Assembly: GCF_900631945.1 (NCBI RefSeq)
Contig: NZ_UZWE01000021.1
Location: forward strand, 1 to 64,000
Source of the DNA: Paracoccus haematequi
Lineage (GTDB): Bacteria; Pseudomonadota; Alphaproteobacteria; Rhodobacterales; Rhodobacteraceae
Length of the DNA: 64,000 bases
Direction: 5' to 3'
In this document: piece after piece, positions 16,012 through 26,000 of the stretch
Position numbering within the stretch: the first letter of the stretch is position 1
Layout: every line of letters begins with the position of its first letter
The notes under the pieces: model-generated
What the model saw: the letters and a program-made list of their open reading frames with translations, nothing else
What the model was told of the DNA's origin: nothing
The model's database searches: none
Program-made: the position numbers and the translations under genes

Positions 16012-18503
16012 CCCGCCGCCAGCTTCTCAAGGCCCATGCGGCGGCGCTTGCCGCCTCGGCCGCCGGGCTGCCGCAGGCGGCCCTGTCCCAGCCCGTCGCG
16101 GGCGGGGTCGAGGCGCTGAAGATCCACTGGTCCAAGGCCCCCTGCCGGTTCTGCGGCACCGGCTGCGGCGTGATGGTCGGTGTCAAGGAGGGCAAGGTCG
16201 TCGCCACCCATGGCGACATGCAGCACGAGGTCAATCGGGGCCTGAACTGCGTCAAGGGCTATTTCCTGTCCAAGATCATGTATGGCGAGGACCGGCTGAC
16301 CACGCCGATGATGCGCAAGACGAACGGCCAGTTCGACAAGAACGGCACCTTCGAGCCGGTGAGCTGGGACGAGGCCTTCGACCTGATGGCCGCGCGGGTC
16401 AAGAAAGTCCTGGCCGAGAAGGGGCCGGAAGGCATCGGCATGTTCGGGTCGGGCCAGTGGACCGTGCTGGAAGGCTATGCCGCCACCAAGCTGATGCGGG
16501 CGGGGTTCCGGTCGAACAACCTCGACCCCAATGCGCGGCACTGCATGGCCTCGGCGGCGGTGGCCTTCATGCGCACCTTCGGCATCGACGAGCCGATGGG
16601 CTGCTATGACGATTTCGAACATGCGGATGCCTTCGTGCTGTGGGGATCGAACATGGCCGAGATGCATCCGATCCTGTGGACCCGGCTGGCCGACCGCCGC
16701 CTGGGCACGCCGGGCGTGAAATGCGCGGTTCTGTCCACCTTCACGCATCGGTCGATGGACCTGGCCGACATCCCGATCGTCTTCAAGCCGGGCACCGACC
16801 TGGCGATCCTGAACTATATCGCCAACCACATCATCCAGACCGGGCGGGTGAACCAGGACTTCGTGGACCGGCACACGGTCTTCAAGAAGGGCGCCACCAA
16901 CATCGGCTATGGCCTGCGCCCCGAACACGAACTGGAACTGGCCGCCACCGGCGCCGGCAATCCCGGCCTGATGGAGGACAGCGATTTCGAAGCGTTCAAG
17001 GCCCATGTCTCGACCTATACGCTGGATTACGTCAGCGAGCTTTCGGGCGTCGAGCCGGGCTTCCTGGAGGAACTGGCCGAGCTTTACGCCGATCCCGACC
17101 GCAAGGTCATGTCGCTGTGGACGATGGGCTTCAACCAGCACGTCCGGGGCGTCTGGGCCAACCAGATGGTCTACAACATCCACCTGCTGACCGGGAAAAT
17201 CTCGGAACCCGGCAACTCTCCCTTCTCGCTCACGGGCCAGCCCTCGGCCTGCGGCACGGCGCGAGAGGTCGGCACCTTCGCCCACCGCCTGCCCGCCGAC
17301 ATGGTGGTCACGAACCCCGAACATGTCGCCCATGCCGAGGAACTGTGGAAGCTGCCGCACGGGCTGCTGAACACCAAGCCGGGTTTCCACGCCGTTCAGC
17401 AGGACCGGATGCTGAAGGACGGGGTGCTGAACTTCTACTGGATCCAGGTGAACAACAACCTGCAAGCCGCGCCCAATTCGCAGAACGAGACCTATCAGGG
17501 CTATCGCAATCCCGACAACCTGATCGTGGTGTCGGACGCCTATCCGACGGTGACGGCGATGGCCGCCGACATCATCCTGCCCGCCGCCATGTGGGTCGAG
17601 AAGGAGGGCGTCTATGGCAATGCCGAACGGCGCACCCATGCCTGGCACCAGCTTGTCGATGCGCCGGGCGAGGCGCGGTCGGATCTGTGGCAGCTTGTCG
17701 AATTCTCGAAACGCTTCACCACGGACGAGATCTGGCCCGCCGAGATCCTGGACGCGAACCCGGACTTCCGCGGCAAGACCCTGTTCGATGTCTGCTTTGC
17801 CAACGGCCAGGTGGACCAGTATCCGCTGGACCAGGTGCGCGCGGATTACCCCAACCAAGAGGCGCGGGATTTCGGCTTTTACCTCCAGAAGGGCCTGTTC
17901 GAGGAATATGCCAGCTTCGGGCGCGGCCATGGCCACGACCTGGCGCCCTATGACGTCTATCAAAGCGACGAGGTGCGCGGGCTGCGCTGGCCGGTGGTGG
18001 ACGGGCAGGAAACCCGCTGGCGCTTCCGCGAGGGCCACGACCCCTATGTGAAGCCGGGCAAGGGGGTCGAATTCTATGGCAATCCCGACGGCCGCGCGGT
18101 CATCATCGCCGTGCCCTACGAGCCGCCCGCCGAAAGCCCCGACGACGAATTCGACATGTGGCTGGTGACGGGCCGGGTTCTGGAACACTGGCATTCCGGG
18201 TCGATGACCATGCGCGTCCCCGAGCTTTACAAGGCCTTCCCCGGCGCCAAGGTCTTCATGAACGCCATCGACGCGCGCGAACGCGGCCTGAACCAGGGGA
18301 TGGAGGTGCGCATCGTCTCGCGCCGGGGCGAAATCCGCAGCCGGGTCGAAACGCGCGGCCGCAACCGGATGCCGCCCGGCGTGATCTTCGTGCCTTGGTT
18401 CGACGCCAGCCAGCTGATCAACAAGGTGACGCTGGACGCGACCGACCCGATCTCGAAACAGACCGATTTCAAGAAATGCGCCGTGCGGGTGGAGCCGGTG
18501 TGA
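15996..18503 (+). CDS. napA: periplasmic nitrate reductase catalytic subunit NapA
   Basis: NapA reduces nitrate to nitrite in the periplasm, using a molybdenum bis-MGD cofactor and one 4Fe-4S cluster. The 835-residue protein starts with a twin-arginine signal ([12 protein letters not shown]), then the cluster cysteines at about 50, 53, 57 and 85 (CRFCGTGC, then NCVKG). The molybdenum ligand cysteine is in [11 protein letters not shown] (Cys183). Full length. The AGGAGG-like site GAGGAAAC precedes the ATG inside napD. It receives electrons from NapB and NapC, encoded next. In Paracoccus relatives Nap serves redox balancing during growth on reduced carbon, which would be a reasonable guess here. 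Confidence 0.98.
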   Translation: MPLDLTRRQLLKAHAAALAASAAGLPQAALSQPVAGGVEALKIHWSKAPCRFCGTGCGVMVGVKEGKVVATHGDMQHEVNRGLNCVKGYFLSKIMYGEDRLTTPMMRKTNGQFDKNGTFEPVSWDEAFDLMAARVKKVLAEKGPEGIGMFGSGQWTVLEGYAATKLMRAGFRSNNLDPNARHCMASAAVAFMRTFGIDEPMGCYDDFEHADAFVLWGSNMAEMHPILWTRLADRRLGTPGVKCAVLSTFTHRSMDLADIPIVFKPGTDLAILNYIANHIIQTGRVNQDFVDRHTVFKKGATNIGYGLRPEHELELAATGAGNPGLMEDSDFEAFKAHVSTYTLDYVSELSGVEPGFLEELAELYADPDRKVMSLWTMGFNQHVRGVWANQMVYNIHLLTGKISEPGNSPFSLTGQPSACGTAREVGTFAHRLPADMVVTNPEHVAHAEELWKLPHGLLNTKPGFHAVQQDRMLKDGVLNFYWIQVNNNLQAAPNSQNETYQGYRNPDNLIVVSDAYPTVTAMAADIILPAAMWVEKEGVYGNAERRTHAWHQLVDAPGEARSDLWQLVEFSKRFTTDEIWPAEILDANPDFRGKTLFDVCFANGQVDQYPLDQVRADYPNQEARDFGFYLQKGLFEEYASFGRGHGHDLAPYDVYQSDEVRGLRWPVVDGQETRWRFREGHDPYVKPGKGVEFYGNPDGRAVIIAVPYEPPAESPDDEFDMWLVTGRVLEHWHSGSMTMRVPELYKAFPGAKVFMNAIDARERGLNQGMEVRIVSRRGEIRSRVETRGRNRMPPGVIFVPWFDASQLINKVTLDATDPISKQTDFKKCAVRVEPV

Positions 18504-18961
18504 TGGGACAGCTTCGCCTTTCGATCGCGCTTGCCGCCTGTTTCTCTGCCAGCTTCGTGATGGCGCAGAACGTCCCGGAACTGTCCGGCCCGCAGCCCGA
18601 TCCGATGCGGTCGGTGCCCGCCGCGCCGATCGCGCAGTTCGTCACCGACGACGTGCGGCAGATGCGCGCCTATCCCGAACAGCCGCCGGTCATCCCCCAC
18701 TCGATCGAGGGCTATCAGCTGTCGGTCAACACCAACCGCTGCATGTCCTGCCACACCCGAGAAATGACCCGGGGGTCGGGCGCGCCGATGATCTCGATCA
18801 CCCATTACATGACGCGCGAGGCGCAGATGCTGGCCGACGTGTCGCCGCGCCGGTACTTCTGCACCCAGTGCCATGTGCCCCAGGCCGACGCCCCGGCGCT
18901 GATCGGCAACACCTTCACCGACATGTCCGAACTGGGCGCGACCGGCGCGGGGAGTGAGTGA
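18503..18961 (+). CDS. napB: diheme cytochrome c subunit NapB
   Basis: NapB is the small electron-transfer subunit of the periplasmic nitrate reductase. The 152-residue precursor has a signal peptide ending at VMAQ and two heme-binding motifs, CMSCH (residues 80-84) and CTQCH (120-124). Two further histidines nearby (HSIEGYQ, SITHYM) would be the distal axial ligands. The ATG at 18503 overlaps the napA stop by one base (TGATG); a GTG just before it is possible. The alternative of a lipoprotein signal (LAAC) is less likely. Confidence 0.96.
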   Translation: MGQLRLSIALAACFSASFVMAQNVPELSGPQPDPMRSVPAAPIAQFVTDDVRQMRAYPEQPPVIPHSIEGYQLSVNTNRCMSCHTREMTRGSGAPMISITHYMTREAQMLADVSPRRYFCTQCHVPQADAPALIGNTFTDMSELGATGAGSE

Positions 18962-18962
18962 G

Positions 18963-19652
18963 ATGCGCCGGATCCTGCAACCCTTCCGCTGGTTCTGGCG
19001 CGTCCTGTGGACCCCTGCGGGCACGCTGGGCCTGGGCTTCCTGACGCTGGGCGGCTTTCTGGGCGGGGTGATCTTCTGGGGCGCGTTCAACACCGCGCTG
19101 GAATTCACCAATACCGAGGGCTTCTGCATCTCGTGCCACGAGATGCGCGCCAACGTCTATGAAGAGATGTCGCGCACGGTCCATTACTCGAACCGTTCCG
19201 GGGTGCGGGCGGGCTGTCCGCAATGCCATGTGCCCCATGACTGGACGGACAAGATCGCCCGCAAGATGCAGGCCTCGAAAGAGGTCTGGGGCAAGGTCTT
19301 CGGCACCATCGACACGCGGCAGAAATTCCTGGAACACCGGCTGGTGATGGCCAAGCGCGAATGGGCGCGGCTGAAGGCGAACGACAGCCTGGAATGCCGC
19401 AACTGCCATTCCGCCATCGCGATGGACCTGGGGCGGCAGGCCCCGCGCGCGGCCGAAATCCATTCGACCTATCTGCTGTCGGGCGAACGCACCTGCATCG
19501 ACTGCCACAAGGGCATCGCCCACGAACTGCCCGACATGACCGGCATCGAACCCGGCTGGACCGTTCCCGCCGACCTTCAGGGAGAGACCCAGCCCGGCCT
19601 GACCCCCGCCGAGGAAATCCAGAGCTTCCTGCGCCAGGCGCCGGCGGAGTGA
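18963..19652 (+). CDS. napC: tetraheme cytochrome c quinol dehydrogenase NapC
   Basis: NapC is a membrane-anchored member of the NapC/NirT family that oxidises quinol and feeds NapB. The 229-residue protein has one N-terminal membrane helix (about residues 21-43) and four heme motifs: CISCH (55-59), CPQCH (85-89), CRNCH (145-149) and CIDCH (178-182). I choose the ATG at 18963; a GTG at 18954 that overlaps the napB stop is the alternative and would add three residues. It is the last gene of the operon, and a hairpin follows at 19753. Confidence 0.95.
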   Translation: MRRILQPFRWFWRVLWTPAGTLGLGFLTLGGFLGGVIFWGAFNTALEFTNTEGFCISCHEMRANVYEEMSRTVHYSNRSGVRAGCPQCHVPHDWTDKIARKMQASKEVWGKVFGTIDTRQKFLEHRLVMAKREWARLKANDSLECRNCHSAIAMDLGRQAPRAAEIHSTYLLSGERTCIDCHKGIAHELPDMTGIEPGWTVPADLQGETQPGLTPAEEIQSFLRQAPAE

Positions 19653-19752
19653 TACCGCCGCGCCCCCGGCGTTTCATCGCCGCATGGGGCAGCTTTCCCG
19701 ACTTTATCCTGCCACCGACCCGATCTGAGGCAGAGGCGGGTCCGCGCAGGCA

Positions 19753-19768
19753 CCCTGCGCCCGCAGGG
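19753..19768 (+). terminator. hairpin after napC
   Basis: CCCTGCG and CGCAGGG form a 7-base stem with a 2-base loop, followed by CGGAAAAATT; an overlapping alternative stem GCGCAGG/CCTGCGC sits at 19744-19760. It is a plausible terminator for the nap operon, though it lacks a T run. Confidence 0.4.
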
Positions 19769-19818
19769 CGGAAAAATTGGCGGCTAACCAGCAGAAGTCG
19801 CGCAAAAATTCCCTTTCA

Positions 19819-19876
19819 TTAATCTTTTGTTAATCATTTTCCGGCCAGAAGGTCCCGCTGCCCTGTTTTCGGGCAG
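19819..19876 (+). promoter_or_regulatory. AT-rich upstream region of the giant repeat-protein gene
   Basis: In an otherwise GC-rich window this stretch is AT-rich, with a direct repeat TTAATC at 19819-19824 and 19830-19835 spaced one helical turn apart. A hairpin with stem CTGCCC/GGGCAG at 19858-19876 lies just before the ATG at 19886. It probably holds the promoter and leader of the surface-protein gene. No factor can be named. Confidence 0.4.
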
Positions 19877-19885
19877 TGAAAGATC

Positions 19886-20015
19886 ATGGTTGAGTCGTCG
19901 ATGTCCAAAAACTTTGCCCGCAGTGTCCGCCGCAATTTCGCTTCTCACCGGGTCTTCTTCCAAGCATTTCTCTCGATCCTGCTGGGCTCCTGGCTCCTAG
20001 CTCCTGGCTTTCAGC
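19886..20015 (+). other. signal-peptide coding segment, out of frame with the giant repeat protein
   Basis: From the ATG at 19886 (or 19901) a basic N-terminus (KNFARSVRRNFASHR) is followed by a hydrophobic core (FFQAFLSILLGSWLL), clearly the start of an export signal. The frame then leaves the coding frame of the downstream 2648-codon gene by one base. Without the seven bases 19999-20005 it would read on as WLLAFSVQGAAAQA, a perfect signal-peptide end, and join the mature protein (VDWVVNV). This is the true 5' end of the following gene. Confidence 0.8.
19985..20005 (+). repeat. three near-tandem 7-base repeats
   Basis: GGCTCCT occurs at 19985-19991 and 19992-19998, and a one-base variant, AGCTCCT, at 19999-20005. 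Seven is not a multiple of three, so each copy gained or lost shifts the frame. The third copy creates a TAG (19998-20000) in the frame of the mature protein. Confidence 0.9.
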
Positions 20016-23000
20016 GTGCAGGGCGCTGCGGCGCAGGCGGTCGATTGGGTAGTCAACGTCAACGATTCGGCCTCGGATCCGTCGCCTGCGGGCGGGCTGA
20101 TCGATTATTCGATCCGCATCACCAATGACGGCTTCAACGCAGCGCCCGCGACCTCGCTGAGCCTGACGGTCCCCTCCGGCACGGTGCTAGAGGCCACGAC
20201 CGGGGCCATCACCGGCTGCGCGCCCCTGCCGGCGACGGGACCGGCCACGGTTTCCTGCCCCGTGCCCGCGCTGGCGGCGGGGGCGGACGTCAGCTTCACG
20301 GCGCATCTGCGCAGTTCGGTGCAGGGCACGATCACCTTTGGCGCCGCGGTCCCGGCCACTGCGGGCACGGCGACCGACACCCAGCCCGGCAACAACGCCG
20401 TGACCGAGAATACCAGCATCACCGCGGGCGCCGATATCGCGCTGGAGATGACCGGGCCGGATTCGGCGGCGGCCGGGTCTGTCGTGACCTACGCGCTGGC
20501 CGCGACGAACAACGGCCCCGATGCGGTCAGCAACCTGACGCTGACCTTCCCGGTCCCGACCGGCCTTGCCAACATCACCCCCCCGTCCGGCTGCACGCTG
20601 GTCGGCGGCACCTATCGCTGCGCCATCGCCGGTCCGGTCGCGGTCGGCGCGACGGTGACGCAGAACTTCCAGGCGCAGATCGTCGCGGCCTCCGGCTCGA
20701 CCATCACCCCGGCGGCCAGCATCGGCGGCGGTACGCCCAACGACCCGATCCCCGATAACAACGCCGCGCTGAAAAATACCGAGATTCAGGCCGGCAGCGA
20801 CCTGTCGATCGTCAAATCCCGCGCGCCTGCGGGCACGATCCTGGTGGGCGATCAGGTCACCTTCACGCTGACCCCGCGCTATTCCGGTGACAGCCCGCAG
20901 GGGATCACGGTCACCGACAGCCTGCCCGCGAATTACAGCATCGTCTCGGTCACGGCGCCGGGCTGGTCGGCGACCACGGCGGGCCAGACGGTGACGGCGA
21001 CCCGCGCTTCGGGCACCGGGTCAGGGGCGAATGTCGCGTTGGGGCCGATCACCATCGTCGCGCAGGCCGACACGCCGGGCAGCATCGTCAACACGGCGCA
21101 GATTTCGGCCGCGACCGCCGATCCGAACCCTGCCAACAACAGCGACGACGATGGCGGCGTGACCATCGAGGCGCCGCGCGTCGACCTCCGCGCCAACAAG
21201 AGGGGGCCGTCTCCGGCGCTGTATGTCGTGGGCCAGAACTATGATTTCGACATCAGCACCAGCAATGTCGGCAACGCGCCCTTCTCGGGCCAGTTGACCA
21301 TGACCGACCATCTGCCGGCCGGGATGACGGTGACGAGCGCCGCTCTGAACGGTTGGACATGTCCCGCCCTGCCGGTGGCCGGGCCCGCGAATCTGACCTG
21401 TACGCGGGACTATGCACCGGGCTCTCCGCTGGGCGTGGGCGCCCAGACGCCAATCGTAAGGCTGACCGCCACCGTGACGGATGCGGGGGCGCAGCCCAAC
21501 GGGCTGACGGTCGGTTCTCCCGACCTGCCGGACGAACAGAACACCGCCAACAACAGCATCACATTCGGCGGCACCGCGGCCCAGCCCGCCAACAGCGCCG
21601 ATCTGCGCGTCATCAAGACGGCCAACCTTGCGACCGTCGCCTCGGGCGACGAGATCCAGTTCACGCTGGAGATCGTCAATGACGGCCCGACCCAAGCGAC
21701 CTCGGTCGCGGTCACGGACGAGTTGACCGGGCTGATCAACAATGCCGCAGGGCCGGCTGCCGGCTTCGTCGGCTATTCGGTGACGAACGGCAGCGCGACC
21801 GGCCTGTCCTGCTCTTCGGCCAGCAGCGGGTCCACAGGCCGCCGCGCCACCTGCTCGATCGCCACGCTGCCGGTCTGCACGGCGGGAACTGGTGACTGCC
21901 CGCGCATCGTGCTGACCGTCCGGCCCGGCGGAGACGCGGGTTCGCGCACCAACACGGCCAGCGCGATGTCCGCCGACACGCCCGATCCGGTCCTTGGCAA
22001 TAATGCGGGCAGCGTCAGCCATGCCGTGACCGCGCGGACGGACGTGACCGTCAGCAAGGTCGCCATCTCCACCACTCCTCCGGCGGTGGGCCAGCCCTTT
22101 GAATATGTGATCACCGCACGCACCCTCAATAACGGGTTGTCGTCCGCTCAGAACGTCACCATCACCGATACGCTGCCCGCCGGAATGACTTTCATCTCGG
22201 CCACGCCCAGCAGCGGCAGCTGTTCGGTCAGGCCTGGGGCGAACACGACGACGGGGCCGGGCAACGACACCGTTACCTGCAACCTGGGCGTGATCGGCGT
22301 GAACGCGCAGCGCACGGCGACGATCCGGCTGCGGCCGAACCTGGGCCTGCAAGGCGGGACGGCGACCAACACCGTCGCCGTCTCGACCTCGACGGCCGAG
22401 ACCGACACCAGCAACAACGTCTTCTCGCTGGGAACCGTCATAGCCAATCCGCAGGTCGACCTTCTGATCAACAAGACCGACAGCGTCGATCCGCTGCCGG
22501 TGGGCGACAGTACGGTCTATCACCTCACCGTGACCAATTCCGGCCCTTCCGTGGCGACCAACGTGGTGGTGACGGACGACATGCCGACCGACCATATCGC
22601 CTATCAAAGCTATGCCGTGTCGGACGATGGCACCTGCGGCACGTTGCCCACGCCGGGAACGTCGGGCGGCAAGCTGATCTGCAGCTTCCCTGTGCTGGGG
22701 GTCAACGAAAGCCGCCGGATCGACATCACGGCCCAAGGCCTGTCCAAGGGCGTCCCCATGAACCGCGCCGCAGTCACCTCGGACGAGACGCAGGGCGGGT
22801 TCGAGCCCAACACCACGAACAATGCCACGCAGCAGGCAACGACGCTGCGCACCCGCGCCGATGTCGAGGTGGTCTCGAAGACCGCCACTCCGGCCACCGT
22901 CAACCTTCGTGATCCTTTCCAGTTCGTGATCGACGTCCGCAACAACAGCGGGGTCGGCCTGGACGAGGCCGACGATGTGGTCGTCACCGACAATCTGCCC

Positions 23001-26000
23001 AGCGGGACCGAGCTGATGGGCACCCCGACCGTCACCGTCACCAGCGGCACCGCCAGCACCGCGTCCTGCACGGGCAGTTCGGGGGCGACCAGCTTCAGCT
23101 GCCAACTGGGCACGATGAGCCCCGGCGCTACGGTCCGCATCGCCGCGCCGACGCGCGTGGTCACGGTGACCTCGACCGGGCAGGAATTCACCAACACCGC
23201 CAGCATCGACACCTCGTCCTTCGAGGCGGATCAGACGAACAACAGCAATTCCGGTATCGTGACCGTGGGCGCAAGCTCTCTGGCGGGGCGCGTGTTCCGC
23301 GACTTCGACAACAATGGCGCGCCGGATGCCGACGATACCGGAATTTCCGGTCTCAGCGTGACGCTGAGCGGCACGGCCTTCGACGGCACGCCGATCACCC
23401 GGACCGTATCGACCGCAGCGGATGGCAGCTATGCCTTCTTGGGCATCCCCGAGGGCACCTACAGCATCACCCATGCCGCCATCGGCGAGGCGCAGTTGCA
23501 AGACGGCGACACGACCGCAGGCAGCGCGGGCGGCACCACGGCGCCGACCACGATCAGCGGTATCGCGCTGCCTGCGGCGACGCCTGCGTCAGGCTATCTG
23601 TTCCCCAAGGTGCCGCAGGCCCTGATCGGCATCGCCAAGCACCGCAGCAGCGGGCCGCAGATCCAGGCCGATGGCAGCTTCACCGCAAGCTTCGGCCTGA
23701 CCGTCCGCAACCCCTCGCTGGAACCGCTGGAAGATATCCAGGTCACCGACCCGCTGGCCGGTGCCGCGCCCGCCTTCGGCAGCTTCGCGGCGCTGTCTGA
23801 TCCCGCGACCGATCCGCTGGCGCCCGGCAGCTACACCATCGTCGGGGCGCCTTCGGGAAGCTGCGGCGGGGCGAATGGCGGCTTCGACGGGGCCTCGGAC
23901 CGGGTGGTGGCCAGCGGCTTCACCCTGGCGGCGGGCGCGCAATGCAGCCTGTCCTTCCAGATCCGCGTGCGGCCCTCGGCGCCGATGCCGCCGGTCCAGG
24001 CCTCGGGCGGCAATTACGAGAACCTGGCCGATGTCGAGGGCACCGGCGCGCTGTCGGGCCAGACCCGCGCCACCAACCCGGACCTGGCCGACCGTTCGAA
24101 CAACGGCACGACGGTGCAGCCGGGCGTGGTCTCGCCGACGCCGCTGGCCCCGGCTTTCGCGCCGTCCCTGACGCTGGTGAAGACGGCCGATACCTCGGCC
24201 CTGTCCGCCCCGCCGGCGGTGGGCGACCGGATCACCTACAGCCTGACGGTGCAGAATACCGGCAACGTGACGCTGACGAATGTGGCGGTCACCGATCCGA
24301 TGCTGGGCGCGATCACTGGCAGCCCGCTGGCCTCTCTGGCGCCGGGCGCATCCCAGGTGCTGACCGCGAGTTATGATCTGACCCAGGCCGATCTGGACGC
24401 GGGCCGGGTCGAGAATACCGCGACGGCCGAAGGCGAGGCGCCGGACGGCAGCACGGTCGATGATGTTTCTGGCACGGACGCGACGAACGACGATCCGACC
24501 ATCACCAGCCTGACGGCGCAACCCGCGATCACGCTGGTCAAGGCGGCGGATGCCTCGGCGGTGTCCTCGCCAGCGGCGGTGGGCGACCGGATCACCTACA
24601 GCCTGACGGTGCAGAATACCGGCAACGTGACGCTGACGAATGTGGCGGTCACCGACCCGATGCTGGGCGCGATCACCGGCAGCCCGCTGGCCTCTCTGGC
24701 ACCGGGCGCGTCCCAGGTGCTGACCGCGAGCTATGATCTGACCCAGGCCGATCTGGACGCAGGCCGGGTCGAGAATACCGCGACGGCCGAAGGCGAGGCG
24801 CCGGATGGCAGCACCGTCGATGATGTTTCCGGCACGGACGCGACGAACGACGATCCGACCATCACCAGTCTGACGGCGCAGCCTGCGATCACGCTGGTGA
24901 AGACGGCGGATGCCTCGGCGGTGTCCTCGCCAGCGGCGGTGGGCGACCGGATCACCTACAGCCTGACGGTGCAGAATACCGGCAACGTGACGCTGACGAA
25001 TGTGGCGGTCACCGACCCGATGCTGGGCGCGATCACCGGCAGCCCGCTGGCCTCTCTGGCACCGGGCGCGTCCCAGGTGCTGACCGCGAGTTATGATCTG
25101 ACCCAGGCCGATCTGGACGCGGGCCGGGTCGAGAATACCGCGACGGCCGAAGGGGATACCCCGGACGGCGGCACGGTCGATGATGTTTCTGGCACGGACG
25201 CGACGAACGACGATCCGACCATCACCGGCCTGACGGCGCAGCCTGCGATCACGCTGGTCAAGACGGCGGATGACAGCGGCATCTCGACCCCCGCAGCGGT
25301 GGGCGACCCGATCACCTACAGCTTCACCGTGACCAATACCGGCAGCGTGACACTGAAGAACGTCGTGCTGACCGAATCGCTGGCCGGGGCGGTCGTGACC
25401 GGCGGCCCGATCGCCGCGCTGGCGCCGGGGGCGGTCGATGCGGCCAGCTTCACTGCGACCTATCGCCTGACCCAGGCCGATATCGACGCGGGCGAGGTCA
25501 GGAACAGCGCCACCGTGACCGGCACGCCCGACAGCGGCGGCCCCGTCTCGGACGTTTCGGGCACGACCGCCGGGGATGACGCGCCGACCCGTGTCACCAT
25601 CGCGCCCCAGACCGGGATCCGGCTGGTGAAGTCGCTGGCCGGGATCGAGGACAGCAACGGAAACGGCATCCAGGACATCGGCGATCTGGTCCGCTTCGGC
25701 TTTGAGGTGACCAATACCGGCAACGTCGCGCTGCGGGTCGAGACCATCGCGGATGCCACGGCCAGCGTGTCGGGCGGGCCGGTGACCATCGCGCCGGGCG
25801 CGACCAACCGGGGCAGCTTCACCGCCATCCACGTCCTGACGCAGGCGGACCTGGATCGCGGCCATGTGCAGAACAGCGCCTCGGTCGAGGGCCTTGCGGT
25901 GCGCGGCGACGGCAGCCCGATCCTGGGCAGCGACGGCGCGCTTCGGGCCAGCGACGTGTCGGACGCAGGGACCGATCCCGAAGGGGCGGCCGTGGGCGAT

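Noticed and set aside
15021-18194. A 1057-codon minus-strand frame across the nap genes
   Set aside because: The plus strand encodes NapE, NapF, NapD and NapA with full motifs, so this is a shadow.
18539-18545. NapB as a lipoprotein from LAAC
   Set aside because: NapB proteins are soluble periplasmic cytochromes and a normal cleavage site (VMAQ) follows a few residues later.
24181-25260. A regular repeat that could be read as a CRISPR-like array
   Set aside because: The period is 360 bases, in frame, and coding; there are no short repeats with unique spacers.
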